Positions 56,274-64,000 of a stretch of 64,000 nt of DNA are shown piece after piece. Source of the stretch: Lathyrus oleraceus. Taxonomy: Eukaryota; Streptophyta; Magnoliopsida; Fabales; Fabaceae. The first letter of the stretch is position 1, and the number at the start of each line of letters is the position of its first letter. A program made the translations under genes and the position numbers. Location of the stretch: positions 351,857,400-351,921,399 of the forward strand of contig NC_066579.1 in assembly GCF_024323335.1 (NCBI RefSeq), in the 5' to 3' direction. The notes beneath the pieces are model-generated. The model saw only the letters and a program-made list of their open reading frames with translations, was not told the DNA's origin and did not search any database.

Positions 56274-57727
56274 CATGGAGAGCCTCCTAAAACCGGTGGT
56301 TCAGACAGGAAGATATCCTTAACACTGGAAATATTTGGGCATTTTTATCATTGCATTTGTATTTTCTGTCTATTAAATGCTACTTTTTTTATACTTTGTT
56401 GTTTTTTAATGGTAATGTTAATAAAGTGATCATGCATTTTTTGAATAAATTATTTCTAATTCACTCATTTTTATTCTCTTATATAAAGAAAACAAAGAAA
56501 ACCATATCCACATTTCCCCACTTCACTTTCTTTATCATACTATTTTTTTAGCAAAGATTGGAGGGAGAATGACGAAAACGAAATACCTATAATTGCCGAT
56601 TTCGGATAAAATCCCGCTGGTGATGTATACAAATTGTTTCAAATCCCCAAACACTGGAGAACAGAGGATTTAATCCCTAATTAACGGCTTTGAGCATAGA
56701 AGTAGGTGTTTATTTCAGATCTAAAAACCCTTATGCTTAACTCGGGGCAGGGTAGTGTTAAGAAAAGGTCTCTCGCCAAAATGAGAAGTTTTCATCAAAC
56801 ACGTATCCTTGCATGCATATATTTTCTTCCTAAATAGAAAATTCCATCCATAACTTTCCCGCTGAAATAGGAAGTTTCATATCAAATGAACTCTCTCATC
56901 GAAACGATAAGTTTTTCATCCAAACATGCATCACTGCATGCCTGACTTTCCCTCCAAAATGGGAAGTTTCAAAACCACAATCCTACCAGTTATTAACATG
57001 CCCATATACAGACATGCATATCCCTCCCACCGAAATGGGAAGCTTCATCATTATACAAAATCATGTCAATCATTTGCATTCCTACATGCACCTAAAAAAT
57101 CCCCAACAATTCCATCCCAACATTCATCTCCATGCATGGTACTTCTACCCAAAGTGAAATACCATACAAATATCATAACATACATAACACAAATGAGGAT
57201 CATGGGTCAATCACAAGTATATAGGAAAATCCTCATTCAAGTCGGTGGTCTTTCTCTGAGTGAGTTATTACCCTGCATGTGCTCGTGGAATTATTTCCCA
57301 TCAAGTCATTCTTCAACTTTGGTTGATAATGATATCCCCTAACATATTTTCTATTTTTGTTCTCAAGAAGAGGTAACCCTAAAACGTCTCTTATGAGATT
57401 TTCCCCTGCAGAGCTTTGCCAATAAACCTCTTTCAAAGGGAGTATTTTCTGGCTTATTTTCCCTAATGTATGTTCAGTTTGAGATGCTGCTTTATTGTTC
57501 CTCAGGGAGTCTCACTTGTTTCTGTTGAGGTATTTCTATGTTATCTCCAAAGAGTCTTAGATACGATTAGGATATTGTTCTATTATTGGAAAGTCTCAGT
57601 TATGTCATATAAAATGTTGTTTCGCTGATCCTCATGAAGTCTCACTTGTTTCTGTTGAGATAATGCGCTGCTAATCTTTAAAGAATCTAAGTCTTATGAC
57701 TTGATAGACTATTTCATTCTCAAAAAC
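56274..57727 (+). mobile_element. Non-coding part of element D, 3' UTR-like
   Basis: No pol was found; an internal deletion is likely. 56750-57060 holds five or six degenerate units with AAATGGGAAGTTTCATC and TGCATGCAT phrases. 57300-57700 has TCCTCAGGGAGTCTCACTTG-like phrases resembling Ogre 3' UTR repeats. The 3' LTR of D is not visible; the sequence stops at the LTR start at 57728. Confidence 0.5.
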
Positions 57728-58061
57728 TGTAATATCCCATATTCCCTTAAATGCTCAATTAGTTGTCAGTTGACATCAATTGAGTTCCTATGTAAATTAT
57801 CTATTATCATTTGTAACAATTGGAGCTCCTATGTGCTATAAATGTTGTCAATTGGGACCAATAGAGTAACCGGTGAACTTTGAAGATATTAATTATTAAT
57901 AAAAGAGACAGACCAATATTAATAAGTACAAGAGAGGACATTTTTGGTAACATTAATAATTGGTCAATTGGTACTGGAAGATAAAATATCACTTGGGATA
58001 TTTTATGTCACTAATTAATATTATATATTATATATATTATATAGTGTATGTATTGTGTGGT

Positions 58062-58202
58062 GTAGAAAGAAAGAGAAAGGAAAAGAGATAAGAAGAAGTA
58101 GGTAAGAGAGAGTGAGAGATATCAGAAAGGAAAAGGAAAAGAAAAAGAAGGAAAGAAGGAAGAGAAAGAGGAAGAAGAGAAGAAGAGGAAGGAAGAAGAT
58201 GG
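58062..58202 (+). repeat. Polypurine stretch (GA/GGA/GAA) in LTR E
   Basis: About 140 bases almost free of pyrimidines, mainly AAGGAA, GAAGAA and GAGAGA units. Short open frames on the other strand are Leu/Ser/Phe-rich artefacts. Confidence 0.85.
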
Positions 58203-58743
58203 GAAATCATGTTCATCACCACCATCATCATGTCATCTTCATCATCACCAACTTCATCTTCTTCTTCTACTAGGTGAGTTCTAGTTAGAAACTCTGGGTT
58301 TCTAGAAAAGTTAGGGTTGTAGAATCATAAACAAATCATGAGTAATCCATGCTATGTGATGAATATTTTCTCTTGTTGTTGTTTTCATGAACATGTGCTT
58401 GATATGCTCTTCATGATTGTTGTGATTACATGAGTTGTTATGGTTGTGTTTATGATGTTGAAATCCCTATTATACATGTACATATGAACATGTAATGTGA
58501 TGAGTTTTGTTGGAAGAAGAAAAGGATGGTGTGTTAGAAATGAAATAATAGAGGAAAGTGGTGTTATGAAGTGGGAAAAATGAAAATGTGAGTGGATCAA
58601 TCGATTGGCCTCTGGTATTTTTCACATATCAATCGATTGGTTTAGTGAAATTTTTGAGAGAAATTCTCATTCAATCAATTGATTTATTTGATCAATCTAT
58701 TGACATTAATTAATTATTTGATGGATTAAAATATGTCACCAAT

Positions 58744-58796
58744 GGGGTTCGAACCCGATACCTCCTTGGAATTGTAGGAGCCTTACCACTATGCCA
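58744..58796 (-). other. tRNA-like stretch with A and B boxes
   Basis: On the minus strand TGGCATAGTGG (58786-58796) fits the pol III A box and GGGTTCGAACCC (58745-58756) fits the B box, 40 bases start to start as in tRNAs. Acceptor arms do not pair, so it is not called as a tRNA. It may be a tRNA-derived (SINE-like) relic or chance. Confidence 0.35.
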
Positions 58797-60059
58797 AAGA
58801 TGTTATTGTTGAATACTTATGCAATGAATAAATATTAATCTAAATCTTGATTAAGATAGATTAATGAATTACTTGAGTGGTATAACTCCGTTTTGGACAT
58901 AGACGGATGCGTTAGAAGGATAACGTAAAGGGCTATTGTTATTGTTCCATGTTATAAAATATCATGTGATTGATAAATGCTATGAAATATATTATGATGA
59001 AAGTTAAATATGGTTGTTATGTTGAAGATGAAATAACATGATTAAAGACCTTACAAAGATGAGTGAGGAAACCTAGGAGAATAACTTGATTAATAACTTA
59101 GAAATATAATCTAGGTTATGGAACATGTGTGATATGTATGAGAATACGAGATTCATTCGTACGACGCTTATGTGGAGGTTGTGGATGAATTATTGCCATG
59201 ATTGAGAATGAGACGCATTGTATGGAACATGCCATGTTATTATTTGTGTATTATGGTGAATGAAGTCACCTGTGATTTATGAATTTGTTATGGTTCGTGG
59301 AACCGATGATTTGTGAAACCGATCATGTATTCAGAATATGTGTTTTTTGGTGATGGTACACATCTCTATTGGTATGCTTAGACGTGTAAGCATTGGGATG
59401 TGGGACCAATGATTCGAGCCTCAATAGGGTTTGAGCCCCAACCATGGAGAACATGGGGGAAAGGTGGACACCTAGGTGGGTTGAAGTCCCATACGGTGAA
59501 AGATACCCTAGGTGGGTTAGAGTCCCATACGGGTGATGGTCACTTGAACTAGGGATTAAGCCTCATAGAGGACCCGATATCCACCGTGAAAGTCGAATCA
59601 TACGGGCATGCATGAACCGGGCCTGGCTTTGACGTAAGTCCGTTCAGGAATTGATGCGCCGTGATCTGATTAATGATGGTGGTTGAGTTATGAGAACTCA
59701 GATGCATGTTGCCATACAATTGCGAGATAGCTTCCCCATCGCTCAAGTCTTCGTTCCCTTGTTGACTTGAGTTGGTTATGAGTTGAATATTGATTAGAAA
59801 ACCCTATAGAGCCGAGTGGACCCATAGGATAGGAGAACTCACTGAGATTATTATCTCATCCCATTATTGTTGTTATTTTTCAGGTAATCCTTGCAGGTTG
59901 AATCTAAGAGAAGCTGTTATGAATGTTTCAAGGGATGCCGTTTATCATGATCTTCCGTTATGAAGTTGTGTGCAATGAAGATATTGCACATAGTTCTTAG
60001 ATTTTTATTTTTAGGCATTATTGTATAACATGTTCCATTAATGTTTTTAGTTTGGACAT

Positions 60060-60437
60060 GTATATATATTACACATAATTCTTTTTCTCCTCTCAGCAAG
60101 GCCATTGTTATGTGAAGTGTATGGAACAATCACCTCATGCTCAATTTCATGCTCCTCACAAAAACTCTTGAACTCTAATGAATTGAACTCACCTCCACCA
60201 TCGATTATGAGGATTTTCAACCTTTGTCCCCTTTGATTTTCCGCTTTCACTTTGAACTTGTTGAACTCAGCAAACACCTCGTGTTTGAACTTTAGGAGTG
60301 CTACCCATGTCAATCTTGGGAACTCATCCACAAATGACACAAGGTACATATTTCCTCCCAAGTTAAGGTACCTCAAATTTCCCACATACATCAGAATGCA
60401 CCAGACCCAAATCATGAGTTGCTCTTGGAGGCATTTT
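60060..60437 (-). pseudogene. Copia integrase core, broken
   Basis: The frame from 60415 contains NLGGNMYLVSFVDEF, WVALLKFKHEVF, DGGGEFNSLEFKSFCEEHEI and NNGLAERR, the copia integrase core. The first Asp (HSDVCG) is in another frame, so there is a frameshift near 60365. The second Asp (DGGGEF) and the Glu (AERR) are visible. The sequence departs from the family after KRIM near 60080. Confidence 0.85.
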
Positions 60438-60707
60438 TTATGAGAATGGAAATCTTGGTTGCTTTCCTCTCATACTCTTTGGAATTCCATGTACCTGATT
60501 CTTTGAACTTAGATGCCCTAAGCTTCTGAAGTTCAGATGTCCCAATCTTTTGTGCCACAACTCACGTTCCCCTTCAACACTTGTTGCACTAAGGTATTGA
60601 GTGTCTGTTGTTGCAACATTCATCTTGAATGTCTTGTTTCTTCCCAATTCATATTGCATAATCAACTTCTGATTACTATCATACAACTTCAAGAGATTGT
60701 CATTCAT
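60438..60707 (-). pseudogene. Copia GAG-pre-integrase domain
   Basis: ELWHKRLGHLNFRSLGHL is the typical GAG-pre-integrase signature, preceded by LMQYELGRNKTFKMNVATTD-like text. The Cys pair of the zinc-binding part is damaged (MRGKQPRFPFS retained). Confidence 0.85.
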
Positions 60708-61951
60708 GGTTACTGAAAAACCTTTTTCAAGCAGCTAGCCCACACTCATCAAATTACTATTCATTCTAGGAAAAAAACCATACATCCTTAATAAGTACAT
60801 TTTTTCCATTATTCAATTTCAGTATGATATTTCCCATTCCTTCAGCATTCAGATACTCATCATGAACACATTTGATCTTGGTCTTTCTACCAGAGTCAAA
60901 ATCAGCCAGTCATTGCTTATTTCCAATTAGGTGACTTAAGCAGCCGCTGTCCATATACCACCAGTCTACCATTGTTCCACCTGCGTTCTCAGATTCCATC
61001 AATAGCACAGGTTCACCCCTAGAATCTCCTCTGGCTATTTTGGATTCATCACCCTTGGTAACTTTGTTTGACCAGTAATCAACAACAAAATGGACAAACT
61101 TGTTGCAATTGTAGCACTAAACCTTTCTCTTATCAAACTTATCCTTTCCCTTATGAACATTTTTCTATTTCTTCTCATATGGATTGGAGAGTTCTAACTT
61201 TTGAGCACCACCACCATTCTTTTTCTTGTTCTCTATCCATGCTTGCTTTCTTCTTCTTCTTCTTCTTCTTCTTGACAAAAGAAGCTTTCAGAGCCTATTA
61301 TGTTTCCCTTTCATAGTTTCTTTCGGTCAGCTGCAATTCTTGTGCCTCTAAACTACTATGAATCTTTTTAATTCTCATGGTGCTAGTGTCTTCGAATGTT
61401 CTATGGCTACAACTATGTAATCAAACTGAGGAGTAAGTTATCTTAGTACCTTTTCAATGATTACTTGTTCAGAGAGTGTTTCTCCACAAGAGTTTATCTC
61501 ATTCATTACCAAAATTACTCTGGATATGTAACCAGGCACCTTTGTCATTATTCTTCATGCTAATATTCTCGTATTACCTACGTAGGGACTATAAATTTAC
61601 TTTCTTCACTGATGCATAACCACCATAGCACCACATAAGTGTATCTTACACCGCCTCCGCCATTGCCGAGTCGACAATCTTCTAAAAAACCCTCGTATCC
61701 ACACACAAATGAATATAGAATAATGCCTTCAGATCCTTCTTCCTTGTTTCACATCGCATATTTCTTTACGCTTCAGTTGCATTTTCTGCAACCGGCGTGT
61801 AACCATCATTGACGACATCAAGAACATGTTGAGTGCCAAACAACACATGCGTCTGAATTGACCATAAATTCCAATTATTTTTGTTGAATACTGTAAGCTT
61901 TGTATTCAAGCTACCGTTTCCGCCGTTTATCTTCATTCTTGTGAAAGTCAC
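60708..61951 (-). pseudogene. Copia gag and protease region, heavily decayed
   Basis: 61766-61951 encodes LTVFNKNNWNLWSIQTHVLF and VLDVVNDGYTPV, the N-terminal part of copia gag. A zinc knuckle is recognisable near 61115 (KCYNCNKFVHFVVDY). Between them are frameshifts and a CTT repeat (61250-61275). The protease motif was not identified. Confidence 0.65.
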
Positions 61952-61965
61952 TCAGTTCTCACCAA

Positions 61966-62170
61966 CACTCGTGTTTCCCAATCCATGAGAATCAAGATTA
62001 TGATTCTCTTTGATTTTGATCTTCAATTCAGTGTGAATTTGAGGAACAATATAAATCACCCACCTCAGTACACTCGTGTTTCCCAATCCCTGATAATCAA
62101 GATTGTGATTCTCTTTGATTTCGATCTTCAATTCAGTTAGAATTTGAGGAACGAAATCATTCACATACAC
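61966..62170 (-). repeat. About 103-bp tandem duplication in the copia leader
   Basis: CTCGTGTTTCCCAATCC recurs at about 61967 and 62070. Both units continue with AATCAAGAT, TGATTCTCTTTGATTT and GATCTTCAATTCAGT. A third partial start (CTTGTGTTTCC) follows at 62170. Confidence 0.85.
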
Positions 62171-62213
62171 TTGTGTTTCCTTGTGAATTAGAACTGGAGC
62201 TCTGGATACTAAT

Positions 62214-62262
62214 TGTTAGAGTTAGAAACAAAATTCCGTTGATGAACAATTGAAAGAATTGC

Positions 62263-62338
<76 letters not shown>

Positions 62339-62457
62339 TTATGTAACTAACTCAATTTCTCAAATCTCAATTCTCAAATCTTCAATTCGACAATCTCAAT
62401 TTTGTTATAAATATACTAACTTTGTGTTTATATACATGATGACAATCCGTTATTGCA
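62214..62457 (-). mobile_element. Probable 5' LTR of the copia element
   Basis: The 244 bp from TGTTAGAG to TATTGCA carry TG...CA termini. The bases at 62196-62213 read on the minus strand as TTAGTATCCAGAGC, a degraded form of the usual copia PBS TGGTATCAGAGC. The LTR contains a large TA/GA microsatellite. Confidence 0.55.
62261..62337. repeat. Compound TA then GA microsatellite
   Basis: About 52 bases of TA/CATA dinucleotides followed by eleven GA units (62315-62337). Confidence 0.95.
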
Positions 62458-63574
62458 TGTATTTAGTCGAAGAATTGGAGCAAAATAAGTGAAAGTCGAG
62501 CAAATATGAGAAGGAATGATCAAAGAATGAAGGGAAAATAGCAAAGTGTGCAAATTGTGGACTTAGTGAAGTTTTGAGTGAAAAGAAGCAAAAAAGTGTG
62601 AAGCTTCGGAAATAATCACATACACCATCGCGTACACGATATAGCACTAAAAGCTTCATCATGCGTATGATGAAAGGTATCACGCACACGATAGTCACTC
62701 TTCGGGGCCTTTTTACTAACGCGTTCTGGTACATTCTAACACCTTTAAAAGGAGACATTATGCACTTTTACAAGGGTTACAAAATTTTGCACTAGGAGGA
62801 TGATTCTACAACATCAGAGGGTAATATTGAGAGAATTCGAAGCCATTGGAGGCCAATTCTTTAAGTGAATTCATATGATATTCTTCTTTATTATTAAATT
62901 GGTATTGGAATTTTAACTATGAATAGCTAAGCTTATCTAGGTTAGGTTGTGTGATGATGAACCTTATTCAATCTTGTTGGTATTATATATTGGTTTGACT
63001 TTGTATGAATCCTTTGAACTATATTTTTATTTAGTTATTGCTTAATCTTAATGCTTTTTATTTGTGATACTATGTTAATCTGATTTTGGACACATAAGAT
63101 TATTGACCCTTAGCCTGTGTGTTGGACCTAGGGCAAGTGTTCTACTTACCCTGTTTGAATAGGGATAAGAGACCCTGAGTAGTGGCATAGGGAATTAACA
63201 TTATGTACATCGCCTAACCCTGCTTATGCTGGCGGACTAGGGATTGAAACCTCTGAGCAGTGCTTAGTGAGTTATTTCATGAGGGATCGGCTATAACAAT
63301 TTTGTTAATTCTCCATGAGATTATAAGTATAAGACTATTCATAAGAGGCACCATATATCAACAAGAGAGGATAATGGGGTTCTAATACACTACCTAACAG
63401 TCTTAATTACTTATGTTTCAAACTCGTAATCTGTTTTCCGTCTAAAACCCTGACCCCCTCCCCCCATTTACTATTTTTTCTTTACGTTGCATAATTGTTG
63501 GCTTGTTCTAACATAATCCCCGTGGATTCAATCTTTTATTACTGACTATCGGTACACTTTCCGAGAAGTCATCA
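62458..63574 (+). mobile_element. 5' LTR of an Athila-like Ty3/gypsy element (F)
   Basis: It is followed by a PBS-like sequence and a gag start, which define its right end (ATCA at 63571-63574). The start TGTATTTAGTCGAAGAATTG at 62458 is the most plausible LTR start and directly abuts the copia LTR. It holds several TCACGCACACGA/ATCGCGTACACGA-like phrases near 62620-62690 and no gene. Confidence 0.6.
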
Positions 63575-63580
63575 AGCTTT

Positions 63581-63598
63581 TGGTGTCGTTGTTAGGGA
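63581..63598 (+). promoter_or_regulatory. PBS of element F
   Basis: TGGTGTCGTTGTTAGGGA differs at four positions from TGGCGCCGTTGTCGGGGA, the PBS typical of Athila-type elements (tRNA-Asp, from memory). All four differences are transitions. Confidence 0.6.
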
Positions 63599-63719
63599 CT
63601 GTTGATTGCAACAACGCAACACTTTGTGCAACATATTTTATTTTTCTTGGTTTTAACTATTTATTTTTGTTTTATTTTATTCTTTATCATAATACTACTG
63701 AGGCATTTTCTGTTTGTGT

Positions 63720-63774
63720 ATGCGTAGTTCAGGGTCATCATTAGTACCATTTGATCCAGAAATCGAAAGAACTT
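63720..63774 (+). pseudogene. First 18 codons of gag, element F
   Basis: MRSSGSSLVPFDPEIERT matches the start of Athila-like gag proteins (FDPEIERT motif). It is cut after codon 18 by the LTR inserted at 63775. Confidence 0.6.
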
Positions 63775-64000
63775 TGTAGCGGGGTATTCATTACCATTAG
63801 AGATATTGACTAAATCCAAGGTAAACCATACAAGTCGAGTCGCCACCGCACTTCTATTTATCCAAAGGAATGGTTAGAAAGCGAACAAAAACCTAAAAGT
63901 TTTATCGAATCAAAAACTAGTAAAAATGTTAGAGATATGGGTAAGGGGGTTGGTTATGCAATGGGAAGGTTTTAAGCACCCAAAACATCCTAGGTACTCC
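63775..64000 (-). mobile_element. Edge of another Ogre-type LTR (G), minus orientation
   Basis: It starts TGTAGCGGGGTATTCATTAC and is nearly identical to the start of LTR B (8127) for all 226 visible bases. The left TSD would be AACTT (63770-63774); the other end is outside the window. It may be a solo LTR or the 3' LTR of a full element. Confidence 0.88.

Larger units (their letters stand above)
57728..60050 (+). mobile_element. Probable LTR of a second family (E)
   Basis: Begins TGTAATATCCCATATTCCCT, a common plant LTR start. Related to the inverted relic at about 1360-2400. It contains a 140-bp purine-rich run (58062-58202), a tRNA-like stretch (58744-58796), and CCTAGGTGGGTTGAAGTCCC-like repeats at 59480-59540. 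I could not find the CA end or a TSD; the right limit is set where the copia element becomes recognisable. Confidence 0.5.
60060..62457 (-). mobile_element. Decayed Ty1/copia element, 3' end missing
   Basis: On the minus strand: LTR (62214-62457), PBS-like stretch, leader with a duplicated unit, gag start (about 61940), zinc knuckle (about 61115), GAG-pre-integrase (60438-60707) and integrase core (to about 60060). RT, RNase H and the 3' LTR are not in the window; the left junction with LTR E is abrupt. Multiple frameshifts and stops. Confidence 0.75.

Noticed and set aside
61068..61316. Plus-strand 82-residue frame with a poly-Phe run
   Set aside because: Antisense of the copia gag zinc-knuckle region and of a CTT microsatellite.
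1..64000. A new defence, toxin or metabolic gene system
   Set aside because: Both strands were examined; all recognisable proteins are retrotransposon Gag, ORF1, protease, RT, RNase H or integrase.

Overview
This window is plant nuclear repeat DNA. I find no host gene, no bacterial-type operon, no rRNA, no credible functional tRNA and no CRISPR array. Every coding signal belongs to an LTR retrotransposon. The dominant family has 2-5 kb LTRs, an extra ORF1 upstream of gag, a second RNase H, a probable intron before the RT block and a primer-binding site reading TGGCGACTCTGCTGGGGAC. These are hallmarks of Ogre elements (Ty3/gypsy, Tat lineage), best known from legumes of the pea/vetch tribe Fabeae. 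A Fabeae-like legume is therefore the most likely source; plant is near certain, the tribe is inference.

The main result is a Russian-doll nest from about 2690 to 57727, resolved by LTR termini (TG...CA) and 5-bp target-site duplications (TSDs). (1) Oldest element D (+): 5'-truncated LTR about 2690-6081, leader from 6082, decayed gag 54813-56273. (2) Solo LTR C (+), 6188-8126 plus 51393-54038, TSD CTTGT, lies in D's leader. (3) Solo LTR B (-), 8127-9547 plus 48972-51387, TSD CACAT, lies in C. (4) Ogre A1 (-), 9548-48966, TSD GTAAG, lies in B. (5) Ogre A2 (+), 28080-46548, TSD CTTCT, lies in ORF1 of A1. Afterwards a 6160-bp direct tandem duplication (16174-22333 and 22334-28493) copied part of A1 plus the first 420 bp of A2's LTR.

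A1 keeps gag, protease, RT, two RNases H and integrase in one continuous reading frame broken only by nonsense codons, but it has lost its PBS and half of ORF1. A2 keeps both LTRs, PBS, ORF1 and most of gag, but a deletion fuses gag to the last 47 codons of pol, so it is a non-autonomous derivative. Both carry long 3' untranslated regions; that of A2 is full of tandem repeats.

Outside the nest are a 126-bp poly-C tract (959-1084), relics of another LTR family in inverted orientations (about 1360-2400 and 57728-60050), a decayed Ty1/copia element (about 60060-62457, minus), the 5' LTR, PBS and gag start of an Athila-like Ty3/gypsy element (62458-63774), and the edge of another Ogre-type LTR (63775-64000).

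I did not find an undescribed enzymatic or defence system. What is worth a second look is structural: the nest and its recent duplication, a PBS-like motif embedded in every Ogre-type LTR, paired hairpins in the Ogre leader, duplicated GAAA-loop motifs after pol, decay almost only by transition-type nonsense codons, and the poly-C tract. Coordinates were read by eye; percentage identities were not computed.
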